The position numbers were made by a program, and so were the translations under genes. Below, in pieces: positions 1 through 6,947 of a stretch of DNA of 11,655 bases. Source of the stretch: Desulfobulbus sp. (GTDB lineage Bacteria > Desulfobacterota > Desulfobulbia > Desulfobulbales > Desulfobulbaceae); assembly GCA_028684915.1 (NCBI GenBank), contig JAQUEZ010000192.1:1-11655 (forward strand). Direction: 5' to 3'. How positions within the stretch are numbered: position 1 is the first letter of the stretch; each line of letters opens with the position of its first letter. The notes below the pieces were generated by a model that searched no databases, was not told the origin of the DNA, and saw only the letters and a program-made list of their open reading frames with translations.

Positions 1-2
1 AT

Positions 3-122
3 TTGCGCACTCTTGCGGATATTTTGGGGCACAGCACGATGCAAATGGTGCAAAGATACACCCACCTTCTCGATGACCATAAATTAAAAGCGATTGACCG
101 AATCGAACAGTTAGGTCGATAA
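3..122 (+). CDS. Tyrosine recombinase (phage-type integrase), C-terminal fragment
   Basis: The open frame enters from the left edge of the window and ends at a TAA at 120-122. The visible 39 residues contain LADILGHSTMQMVQRYTHL, the C-terminal box of tyrosine recombinases: the His of LGH is an active-site residue and the Tyr of RYTHL is the expected DNA-cleaving nucleophile. Such enzymes integrate and excise mobile elements or resolve chromosome dimers. The N-terminal domain and the Arg and Lys catalytic residues lie outside the window, so phage integrase, ICE integrase and XerC/D-like enzyme cannot be told apart. An IS1595-type element begins 8 bp after the stop codon. The conjugation-type genes further right favour an element-encoded integrase, but this is inference. 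Confidence 0.85.
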   Translation: MRTLADILGHSTMQMVQRYTHLLDDHKLKAIDRIEQLGR

Positions 123-130
123 TTTTAAAT

Positions 131-1102
131 GGCTCTGTATCAATCTCCGCATAATGCTTATATTTCATAACAAGATCAAATTGATAAGCCAAATGAGGTC
201 TTATTATGAAGATGCCTGGAATACCTTGCTTGAATGGCAAAAACAGTATGGCAGCGAAAAGTCCTGCGCAAAGACCTTAATCAAGGTGAGATGGCCCAAT
301 GGGTTTCAATGTCCTGCTTGCGGATCCACGAAGGCCTACTTTATTGAATCGCGTAAACTGTACCAATGTTCTCATTGTCGCCACCAAGTGTCGTTGACCG
401 CTGACACCTTGTTTCATTCGACCAAAGTCCCTCTTGTGAAATGGTTTTGGGCCATTTATCTGATGGCTTCTGACAAAGGTGGTGTTTCGGCTCTCCGTAT
501 CGCCAAAAATGTCGGAGTTTCCTGGGTTACAGCACGTAACATGCTGCGCAAAATCAGGAAAGCGATGGCTGACCGAGACAGCATTTACCGGCTTGCCAAC
601 TTGATTGAGTTTGACGACACCCTTGTCGGTGGGAAACGTGCCGGCAAAAGAGGTCGAGGGGCTGCTGGAAAGCGACCTGTTCTTGTGGCTGTGGAAACTC
701 GCGAGAAAGGCGCTGGTTTTGTTGCCATGCAAGCGGTCGACAGTGTGAACAAAGGAACTGTTCGCCAATTTCTTGCCAAACACCTGAAGATGGCCAGACG
801 GTAAAAACAGATGCCCTGCCCGCGCTTAACGCTGTCGGAGAGACGCAAGAGCATCAAAAAAAGGTGACCCTTCCTGAACAGGCATCGGTGTGGTTGCCTA
901 TGGTTCACATCATGATCGGCAACCTGAAAACATTTATCAACGGCACCTTCCACGGTGTTTCTTCCAATTGCCTCCAAGAATACCTCGACGAATTTTGCTA
1001 CCGTTTTAATCGGAGGTTCTGGGAACCACAACTGCCGCTCCGTTTACTCAATGCATGCCTTGCTCATGTACCCGTCAGGGTTGCTGAGTTTCATGCATAG
1101 CC
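131..1102 (+). mobile_element. IS1595-family insertion sequence
   Basis: The left end starts GGCTCTGTATCAAT at 131. The right end, read on the minus strand from 1102, starts GGCTATGCATGAAA. The two agree at about 15 of 20 positions, as imperfect terminal inverted repeats. The GGC start and the roughly 1-kb length with one transposase fit the IS1595 family. The transposase stop codon lies inside the right repeat. IS1595 elements usually make 8-bp target duplications. The left flank TTTTAAAT and the right flank ACGTAATT do not match, so the exact right boundary is uncertain. Another end-like sequence follows at 1117-1262 and may belong to the same insertion. Confidence 0.75.
154..1100 (+). pseudogene. 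IS1595-family transposase, interrupted by a single -1 frameshift
   Basis: Frame one (154-804, 216 residues) carries an N-terminal zinc ribbon (CPAC around residues 53-56, CSHC around 72-75) and the first catalytic Asp in EFDDTLVGG. It then stops. Stepping back one base at the GAT codon at 789-791 restores the family sequence: DGQTVKTDALPALN with the second Asp, then WLPMVHIMIGNLKTFINGTFHG and EYLDEFCYRFNRRFWE, ending at 1100. The joined protein is about 315 residues, close to family size. AAG at 787-789, where AAAG would keep the frame, points to loss of one A. The sequence there is not a typical slippery heptamer, so mutation or sequencing error is more likely than programmed frameshifting. 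Translation could start at 154 or at the ATG at 193; no clear ribosome binding site decides. Confidence 0.85.
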
Positions 1103-1116
1103 ACGTAATTTGATGT

Positions 1117-1262
1117 GGCTCTAAATGAAACTCAGCCTGAAACGTTGCCCACTCGCCTTGTATCAGCATTTACGCCTGGGTGGGAAGATGCCATTAACTT
1201 TTTGTCGTAATGCCAAATCGGGCGCGGCTTCAATCAAATTGTGCTGAGTTTTATTCATAGCC
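1117..1262. mobile_element. MITE-like 146-bp element with IS1595-type ends
   Basis: The left end reads GGCTCTAAATGAAACTCAGC from 1117. The right end, read on the minus strand from 1262, is GGCTATGAATAAAACTCAGC: 17 of 20 match. Both resemble the ends of the adjacent IS1595 element, especially its right end at 1080-1102. There is no coding sequence inside. It could be a MITE mobilised by an IS1595 transposase, or a tandem remnant of an IS end. The flanks show no clear 8-bp duplication. Taking 131-1262 as one unit gives TTTTAAAT and ATTTAATT, only 6 of 8 identical. Confidence 0.5.
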
Positions 1263-1270
1263 ATTTAATT

Positions 1271-1543
1271 TTATTTCACGCAATCGACCAACTTGCTCCC
1301 CGCCTTGAACTTCACCACCTTTTTGGCGGGGATGTTGATTGTCACTCCCGATTGCGGGTTGCGTCCTTCACGGGCAGCTCGCTCGGTAATGGAGAAGGTG
1401 CCGAATCCAACCAAAGTGACTTTGTCGCCGGTTTTCATCGCCTCTGCTATGGCTGAAAAGACGTTGTTGACCACCTGCTCAGCGGTGGACTTGCTCAGGG
1501 CGCTTTCTTTGGCGACCTTGTCGATCAACTCGGTTTTGTTCAT
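1271..1543 (-). CDS. HU-family DNA-binding protein
   Basis: The 90-residue product starts MNKTELIDKVAKESALSKSTAEQ and contains VTLVGFGTFSITERAAREGRNPQSG. This is the HU/IHF signature: an N-terminal helical dimerisation region, then the beta-arm with the RNPQSG tip that inserts into the DNA minor groove. Length matches canonical HU. The ATG at 1543 is chosen because GGAG lies 8 bases upstream and the protein then aligns with HU from its first residue; a longer frame reaching 1642 has no family support. It is the last gene of the minus-strand series, 95 bp after the small charged protein. HU bends and compacts DNA; HU/IHF proteins often assist relaxosome assembly or recombination, so a role for the element is plausible. 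The IS1595-like right end sits 8 bp past its stop, so any original terminator is not visible. Confidence 0.95.
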   Translation of the reverse strand: MNKTELIDKVAKESALSKSTAEQVVNNVFSAIAEAMKTGDKVTLVGFGTFSITERAAREGRNPQSGVTINIPAKKVVKFKAGSKLVDCVK

Positions 1544-1638
1544 AGCTGCTCCATGGAATGGGAAGTTGATAACACCTTGTCTGCCTTGCGAGATAGCAGA
1601 CCTTACCCACCAAGGCAAGGAGCAATTGCGTTGGCGGG

Positions 1639-2040
1639 TCAACCATCGACCGAAGCCGAACTCTTTTCGCCTCCGGAATTCTCTTCGTTCTTCTCTTGGG
1701 CTTTGAGCAACTCCAGATAATCTTTGATTTCATTGGGGGCATAGTAGCGGAAATTGACCTTCCGGCTGAGCCGTGCGGTGAAATCAGAAAAGGCCATTAC
1801 TATCTCCCGTCCTTCTTCCATCAAGGCCGCGCCTTCTTCATAGGTGATGCCGCCCATCTCTCCCAGCCGGCCTTTGAAATTGGCATAGGCCATGTCAAAT
1901 TGCCGCAGGATGCTGAACATGGTCGAGCCAATAGGCGAGTTGACCCGCATGACCCGGGAGCCTTTTTCCTTCACCAAATTGATCTTCTTCTCCTCAATCT
2001 CCTGCCAAGAGGGACGCTGTTTTTTTTCTTCGTGTTCCAT
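1639..2040 (-). CDS. Small charged protein of unknown function, element-associated
   Basis: The 133-residue product is hydrophilic and rich in Glu and Lys, with no signal peptide or membrane segment. The N-terminus (MEHEEKKQRPSWQEIEEKK) and C-terminus are strongly charged. The middle, about residues 32-110, looks helical (GSTMFSILRQFDMAYANFKGRLGEMG, then EEGAALMEEGREIVMAFSDFTARLSRK). The start is well supported: GGAGG lies 7 bases before the ATG at 2040. It follows the membrane-protein gene after a 114-bp gap on the same strand and precedes HU by 95 bp. I do not recognise the family. The position suggests an accessory or regulatory protein of the conjugation module, but nothing in the sequence proves this. 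Confidence 0.8.
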   Translation of the reverse strand: MEHEEKKQRPSWQEIEEKKINLVKEKGSRVMRVNSPIGSTMFSILRQFDMAYANFKGRLGEMGGITYEEGAALMEEGREIVMAFSDFTARLSRKVNFRYYAPNEIKDYLELLKAQEKNEENSGGEKSSASVDG

Positions 2041-2154
2041 GGTTGAACCTCCAGTGGTTGTTGATATGAAAGTTTTGGTGCCGGCGGCGATACAATGCCG
2101 GGGTACAGACCTTGTATTCGTTGTGGTCGGCCAAATTTGGTCCAGCCATGCTGG

Positions 2155-2871
2155 TTAGGCAGAAATACGTTGTATGTTGCGCTTGATCCGGTGGCGATGC
2201 CAGCAGTCAAGCAGATAGACCGATCCATAGGGAAACACCGCTGCTAACACCATGAGCAGGCTGCTCTTGGTGGCCAGCGGCACAAGGTGCGGTTTGATGG
2301 CAAAGAAGCCGTGGTAGATTTCGTGAGCTTTTGCGCCAAACTGGCTGGCTAGCCGACCAATGTTCTCCGGGGTGCTCAAACGAAATAGGACTAGGTAGAT
2401 GATATAGGCCAGAAAGGCCTTGAGCAGCAGTGAGAGCGCCCGGCCGGAGAGCAGGGAATTGACCGCCTTGCGGGTGATGTTGCCGACAAAGTAGCGACTG
2501 ATGTAGCTGCACATGAGGGTATTAATGATCAGGGGCAGATAGGGGATGCAGCCAAAGAGCAGATGGCTGAACCAGTCGAGTTGGAGAAAGACAAAAGGGA
2601 AGAGGTAGAAGTGGAACACCGGAAAGAGCAGCACCAGGGCAATGCCCTCGTTGAACCCACTTTTCAAACCGATCTTGAAAAAATCGATGGTCCGCTCCAG
2701 GGTGAGAAACTCGGCTGGAATGTTCTGCCCCTTGCTCTCGATCACATAGAACTGCTGAATTTCGGAGATGGCGCTGAGCAGGTTGACCGGTTTGTAGATC
2801 CGGCCGCTATCAGTGGTGATAATCTGGGCATTGGTGTCGTTTGCCCCTTTGATATCCCGTTCCTTGGCCAT
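2155..2871 (-). CDS. Multi-pass inner-membrane protein of the conjugation operon
   Basis: The 238-residue product has a hydrophilic N-terminal region (about 1-75) and then several hydrophobic stretches: about 78-98 (IALVLLFPVFHFYLFPFVF), 104-125, 148-165 and 200-222. A basic tail follows (HRHRIKRNIQR). This predicts about four membrane helices. Its ATG shares one base with the stop codon of the HD-domain gene (TGATG), so the two are translationally coupled. I recognise no named family. Because the coupling ATPase in this operon has no membrane helices of its own, this protein could supply a membrane platform for it, but that is inference from gene order only. Confidence 0.85.
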   Translation of the reverse strand: MAKERDIKGANDTNAQIITTDSGRIYKPVNLLSAISEIQQFYVIESKGQNIPAEFLTLERTIDFFKIGLKSGFNEGIALVLLFPVFHFYLFPFVFLQLDWFSHLLFGCIPYLPLIINTLMCSYISRYFVGNITRKAVNSLLSGRALSLLLKAFLAYIIYLVLFRLSTPENIGRLASQFGAKAHEIYHGFFAIKPHLVPLATKSSLLMVLAAVFPYGSVYLLDCWHRHRIKRNIQRISA

Positions 2872-4292
2872 CAGCTCACCTGATCACTGCCGATATAAGG
2901 ACTGACATTGAGGATATCACGGAGCAAATCTGGTTTGGCCCGTTCCATTTCAGCGATGGAACCAAAGGGTTCGGCATGGAAGGGGGTATAGTAGCCCCGC
3001 ATTTCCTTGCTGTGCTTCCTGGTCACCATGAAATACCCGCCGAAATAGGTCGCCTTGATCAAATGGGTGGCAATCACTTCATGCTCCCGGCGCAGGAGCT
3101 GAACAACACTGAACAGCACCTGGCGCATGGTGGAATCACCCTGGGCCATGGTGGCGATCTCCATGCAGCCGGCCTCTTGTGCCTGTTTGCGGACCACCTC
3201 CTCCAGGGCCTTGACCTGGAAATAGACCAGGCCATCGGCCATGGAGAAGGCCAGAAAGCGCCGGCCATCAACCCGGTTGATGTAGGGTTTGAGCATGGCC
3301 AGATAGCCAGCGGCATCGAACCAGGCTGAGATGTCCATCCGTTGAGGCGGCGCGATCTCTTCCCGGCTTGGCGCGGGATTGACGGTTTCCCCGTAGATAT
3401 CCGCCTGCACCCGCTGCACTGCTTCCCGGGATGACGGTTGCGGCGGTTTTTCTGGTGCTTCCTCTTCATTCGACTCCTTGGTTTCCTCCAATTCCTCCAC
3501 TCTCACCCAGCGCTCCAGTTCCCGCTGTCGAGCCTGCTGATCAGCCTTCTTGAGGGTCTTGCCCAGCAGACCCTCGGGCATCTTGTGGTGCATCCTGATG
3601 GCCCGAAGGATGTCTTCCTTGCGGGAGAGTTCTTTGAACCCGGGAATGCCGGAGATAATGGCGCCGGCGGCCAGGGGATGCTCGCCCAGGGCATAGAGCG
3701 AACCCCGTGCTGATTTAAGCTTACCCAGGTCATGGCCCAAGGCGGCCACTATGGTATCGGGGATCACATGCCAGGCCTGATTGTCCGAGAGCAGCTTGAC
3801 CACCTGCTCGGCCACGTTGAGGCTATGATCCAGGAGGGTGGTCTTGGCCAGGATCCGGTAGGTGTTCTGCTCCCAGGCGGCTTCCACATCACCTTGGGCA
3901 TCGACCACCGAAGGGCACTGCCCTTCACGGTCAAGGAGGCGAACAATCTCCAAACATACAGCCCGCTGTCCGGGGGCCTGCTTGAAGAAGGACCAGGTCC
4001 GCAACTGGCTGGCAAAGGAGCGGGAGCGTGGATGCACCAGTTCCGACTTCTCGATCCCTTCGGCAATCACCAACTCGTTGCGCCAGAGGTGAGCCAACTC
4101 CGAGATATGCTTCACCCCCTCTATCCGGGTGGAGGATTTGGGCCTGACCCACCGCTGCGAGAGCGTGCTCAACGCCATCTGTTCAAGGAGCGAGGGAGCC
4201 TGCTCCTCACTCCGCAGCACTAATACGCCGGCGAGGCCCACCAACACTAAGGCCACTCCCAGGATGACTGTCGGCCAGATGCTCAGCATCAA
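2871..4292 (-). CDS. Membrane-anchored HD-domain protein, TraI_2/MobH-like
   Basis: The 473-residue product begins with one membrane segment (about 5-27, PTVILGVALVLVGLAGVLVL). The central region carries an HD-type metal-binding site: H156 in LLDHSLNVAEQ, H187-D188 in ALGHDLGK, H205 in EHPLAAG, and H235-H236 in RMHHKMP, with D251 as a possible last ligand. A charged, Pro/Glu-rich linker (about 265-320) leads to a C-terminal domain of unknown function. HD domains with similar spacing occur in TraI_2 proteins, which include MobH relaxases of SXT/R391-like elements. The position next to a TraD-like gene is also like those elements. The triple-His motif reported for MobH relaxases is not evident before the HD domain and the protein is shorter than typical MobH enzymes, so it may be a hydrolase or a divergent relaxase. 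It overlaps the upstream gene by 4 bp. Confidence 0.8.
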   Translation of the reverse strand: MMLSIWPTVILGVALVLVGLAGVLVLRSEEQAPSLLEQMALSTLSQRWVRPKSSTRIEGVKHISELAHLWRNELVIAEGIEKSELVHPRSRSFASQLRTWSFFKQAPGQRAVCLEIVRLLDREGQCPSVVDAQGDVEAAWEQNTYRILAKTTLLDHSLNVAEQVVKLLSDNQAWHVIPDTIVAALGHDLGKLKSARGSLYALGEHPLAAGAIISGIPGFKELSRKEDILRAIRMHHKMPEGLLGKTLKKADQQARQRELERWVRVEELEETKESNEEEAPEKPPQPSSREAVQRVQADIYGETVNPAPSREEIAPPQRMDISAWFDAAGYLAMLKPYINRVDGRRFLAFSMADGLVYFQVKALEEVVRKQAQEAGCMEIATMAQGDSTMRQVLFSVVQLLRREHEVIATHLIKATYFGGYFMVTRKHSKEMRGYYTPFHAEPFGSIAEMERAKPDLLRDILNVSPYIGSDQVS

Positions 4293-5659
4293 CCGCTCTT
4301 CACTAGCTTTTTGATGATCGTCTCACCGGCCAGATCCGGAAAGACCACCTTGAGCCTGCCCTCCTCAACCGTGGCCGTCACCCCCTTGTAAGTCCCGGAG
4401 TAGGTGATGAGGAAAAGTTCGCGAGGTTTCATTTTGAGGATCTCGCTCGGCTTGATTCGCACCTCTTCGGTCTCGCGGATGGCGATGTTGCCACCCAGGG
4501 AGATGATGGGGGAAAATCGTTTCTCTTCCCCCAGATGTTCGGAGACGTAGTTGGCGGTGCTGGGATCCGGCACCCGCATGAACAGCTTGGTGTTGCAGTT
4601 GTCGAGGATGGTGTTGGCCCGATCCTCGCCCACCTCGGCATACAACTGGCTGATCGATTGACAATAGCCGTGGATGAACACCCCGGCGCCACCGGCCTTG
4701 GCAAAGAGGTCCTCGATCCCCTGGTAGAGCACCGATTGGGCCTCATCGATATGGAGCACCAACGAGGGAGTCACATTCCTGCCCGAGGAATAGACTCTCC
4801 CGACAAAGGCCTGGATCATGGAGATGATCACCTTGCCGGCGGTATAGGCCGCTCGCTTGGTCAACAGCGATCCCAACTGCACCACCAGAATGATGCCCTT
4901 ACCTTCCTCCAACCGTTGAATGAAGCGGTTCTCGTCGGCCTTGCCGATGATTTTGCCGACATTGCCCGAGGTCAGTTCGGTGAGCGCCACCCGCAGCGAA
5001 CTGGCCACCTTGGAGTAGTAGTCCGCCGGCGTAGAGAGGATCTTCTGGATGTCCAGGGAGAGCTGTTTGGCCTCTGAGCTGTCGATGTAATCGATCTTCT
5101 CCTTGAGCTGTTCCAGGTCCTGGTGGCTGATGTGGTTCTTGATGTCGTTGAGGTTGAACGAAGGTTTTACTCCGGCCTGCTCAGCCAGCATGATCAGAGC
5201 TTGAACCACCACCAGGCTGACCTCGTAGGCTACCCCGAAAAAGTACGGTTCCCGGCCGATGGCCACCCCGGCGGTGATATGGGCCACCAACTCCTCGGGC
5301 ATGTAGTAGGAGGACAAGGGATCAAGGATGGCGCTGTACTGGGGAAAGATCGGCGTGATCAACATCAGGTCGTCGAGTCGGTCGGTCTCATGGGCCAGTT
5401 GGGTGATCTTGGAGAACAGATCGATGTCACCCTTGGGATCAATGGCTACCACCGAATACCCTTTGCAGATATCCTGCTCGATAATGTGCTCCATAATTCG
5501 CGTCTTGCCGACCCGGGTGGTGCCGAAACACCAGAAATGGCCCTTGCGGTGGCTGTCGGGAAAACCCAGTTCCATGACCGTTTTGGGATGATCGAGATGC
5601 ACCCCTGTGCCGATATGGGTCCAGGGTGCCTTCGGCTCTGCCTGTTCTGGTGACTTCAT
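4289..5659 (-). CDS. traD: TraD/VirD4-type coupling ATPase lacking membrane helices
   Basis: The 456-residue product contains a Walker A motif (residues 46-53, GTTRVGKT), the VVAIDPKGDIDLF strand that follows it, and a Walker B motif (about 300-306, LVLHIDEAQ). Next come GVFIHGYCQSISQLY and NTKLFMRVPDPSTANYV, typical of TraD/TraG coupling proteins, which feed the relaxase-bound strand into the secretion channel. Type IV coupling proteins usually start with two membrane helices. Here the protein goes directly into the ATPase domain after about 40 soluble residues. The start is fixed by a 4-bp ATGA overlap with the preceding gene, and the gene overlaps the HD gene by 4 bp. The membrane anchor may be provided by its neighbours. 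An FtsK/HerA-type ATPase is less likely given the motif order. The symbol refers to family, not proven orthology. Confidence 0.88.
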   Translation of the reverse strand: MKSPEQAEPKAPWTHIGTGVHLDHPKTVMELGFPDSHRKGHFWCFGTTRVGKTRIMEHIIEQDICKGYSVVAIDPKGDIDLFSKITQLAHETDRLDDLMLITPIFPQYSAILDPLSSYYMPEELVAHITAGVAIGREPYFFGVAYEVSLVVVQALIMLAEQAGVKPSFNLNDIKNHISHQDLEQLKEKIDYIDSSEAKQLSLDIQKILSTPADYYSKVASSLRVALTELTSGNVGKIIGKADENRFIQRLEEGKGIILVVQLGSLLTKRAAYTAGKVIISMIQAFVGRVYSSGRNVTPSLVLHIDEAQSVLYQGIEDLFAKAGGAGVFIHGYCQSISQLYAEVGEDRANTILDNCNTKLFMRVPDPSTANYVSEHLGEEKRFSPIISLGGNIAIRETEEVRIKPSEILKMKPRELFLITYSGTYKGVTATVEEGRLKVVFPDLAGETIIKKLVKSG

Positions 5660-6396
5660 GGCAAGGCCTTGACGACCCGAACCTCGATCCGTTCCTGGAG
5701 CTCCCGGTCAACGGCGATGATCACCTCTCTCGGCAGCCTTCGTGTGGTCAGGACAATACTCTTGTGGCCGACGTAGCGTTTCAGGCAGTGGAAGTGAAAC
5801 CGGTCTGCCACATCGCCCAGATGATGGCGGAGCAGATTCTCGGCAAGGGTCTTGGAGACCCTGTCCAGGACGACTTTGGTGCGAGGAGTGCCGTTCACCA
5901 GCACCGGTTCAATCCGGCGCAGATGGAAGGCCCGACGTTGGCCAGGCTGAAACCGGCCGGCATGTCGTTCATGCAGGCCGATCCGGTTGAGGGGACAGAT
6001 GGCGATGATTGGTTCGTCTGAGATGATCTCGGTCTCAACCAGGAGATGGTCGCCGGTCCTGTTGCGGACGACCTCGCCCCAGAGCAGTCGCCGCTCAAAC
6101 GATTTGAGCAGGCGGGTCTGCTTGATAACTGCGGCCGTAGCCAAGTGGTTTTCAAGAATATCCTTGAATTGCCTGCGGGAGAGAACGGCGGGAAGATGGA
6201 GAATGCGCTGAACAGGGAGTCCGTTCAGTTTGCTATAGGCGATAATCTCCAGACGCATCTCCTCCCGAAGGAAGACCATGACCTCCTGCTGGCACCACTG
6301 GGAAAGGAACTGGGCAAATGCAGATTCGATTTCTTGGATGACTTCGGCTGTGGAAAGAGCGTGCCGGCTGGCTAATGACAGAATGATGGATTGCAT
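5656..6396 (-). CDS. NusA-like protein (S1-like plus KH-like region), first gene of the transfer operon
   Basis: The 246-residue product has no membrane segment. An N-terminal helical part (about 1-95) is followed by an S1-like stretch (about 103-165: LLWGEVVRNRTGDHLLVETE to RFQPGQRRAFHLRRIEP). Then comes TKVVLDRVSKTLAENLLRHHL, which parallels the NusA linker usually read as an SR-containing strand followed by a helix. Next is a KH-like segment (about 197-243) in which RYVGHKSIVLTT resembles the REPGHRSKIAV of NusA KH1. The order is that of NusA, but the second KH domain is absent and the protein is about half to two thirds of NusA length. NusA binds RNA polymerase and nascent RNA; whether this protein does is inference. 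A GGGAG lies 10 bases before the ATG at 6396. It overlaps the traD-like gene by 4 bp, so it heads the operon. The assignment is from motif reading alone. Confidence 0.5.
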   Translation of the reverse strand: MQSIILSLASRHALSTAEVIQEIESAFAQFLSQWCQQEVMVFLREEMRLEIIAYSKLNGLPVQRILHLPAVLSRRQFKDILENHLATAAVIKQTRLLKSFERRLLWGEVVRNRTGDHLLVETEIISDEPIIAICPLNRIGLHERHAGRFQPGQRRAFHLRRIEPVLVNGTPRTKVVLDRVSKTLAENLLRHHLGDVADRFHFHCLKRYVGHKSIVLTTRRLPREVIIAVDRELQERIEVRVVKALP

Positions 6397-6499
6397 GCGT
6401 GATCATCTCCCTGAACTGTATGAAAAAGGTGACCGATACAATCGGCCTCTCTTCTTTTTTCAGGGGTGATGACCTTCAAAAACGATTGGATGCGTGATC
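6389..6499. repeat. Pair of 16-bp direct repeats spanning the operon start
   Basis: GATTGCATGCGTGATC at 6389-6404 recurs as GATTGGATGCGTGATC at 6484-6499: 15 of 16 identical, same orientation, 95 bp apart. The first copy covers the start codon of the NusA-like gene (ATG at 6396-6394, minus strand). The second lies upstream in its leader. Possible readings are an operator pair for autoregulation, a relaxosome binding site, or a relic of rearrangement. Confidence 0.6.
6433..6445. promoter_or_regulatory. Short dyad in the operon leader
   Basis: CCGATACAATCGG is a perfect 5-bp inverted repeat around three bases, 37 bp upstream of the NusA-like start codon and between the two 16-bp repeats. It could be a regulator binding site or a small hairpin in the leader. 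It is short enough to occur by chance. Confidence 0.25.
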
Positions 6500-6531
6500 G
6501 CTGATTGACAGCAAATTACTCAAAAATAGAA

Positions 6532-6932
6532 TTAACCAGCCTGTCTCCCTCGTCTTTGCTTGAGAAAAGCCAGGAAATATCCATTCACTTTACCTATTAA
6601 ATCTAGTGTTTCTGGATACTCCGGAGGCTTTCCATTGAATATCGATCCCTGACCGGCGTTCCAGGCCGCGACCACCAGATCCAGCCTGCTGTCGTAGGCT
6701 TTGTTGTATTTGGAGATCAGATAGCAGGTGAGCAGGATATTCACTGCCGGGTCAAACAGATCGTCGGGCTGGAGACGACGTAACCGCTCAACGGAAACAT
6801 GGTCAAATCGCAAGCCCTTGGCCAACAGTTCCCTGGCGGCGACCTTAGCGGTGGGGTACAGGAGTTGACAGAGGCCGAGGGCGTTTTTTTCGGACACGGC
6901 AAACGTGTCTCCTCCGGATTCAGCCAGCATCA
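6532..6932 (-). pseudogene. Lytic transglycosylase (SLT domain), 5' end lost at an IS junction
   Basis: The remaining 132 residues start MLAESGGDTFAVSEKNALGLCQLLYPTA. They carry the three SLT family signatures: the ES motif with the catalytic Glu, the GLCQL motif, and AAWNAGQGSIF further on. These enzymes cut peptidoglycan and are common in conjugation loci (VirB1-like), where they open the cell wall for the transfer apparatus. The IS1-family element ends at 6933, just upstream of the ATG at 6930. A stop codon read from the IS lies in frame shortly before it, so the signal peptide and N-terminal part are missing. The other half of the gene is not on the far side of the IS. The ATG at 6930 is an internal codon rather than a native start. 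The gene is on the same strand as the transfer operon and ends 135 bp before it. Confidence 0.8.
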
Positions 6933-6947
6933 GGTAATGTCATCATA

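Noticed and set aside
3732..4223. 163-codon plus-strand frame opposite the HD-domain gene
   Set aside because: The minus-strand frame carries clear HD motifs and operon overlaps; this one has none.
4535..5653. Long plus-strand open frames opposite the traD-like gene
   Set aside because: They are antisense frames of a well-supported gene, with no motifs or ribosome binding sites of their own.
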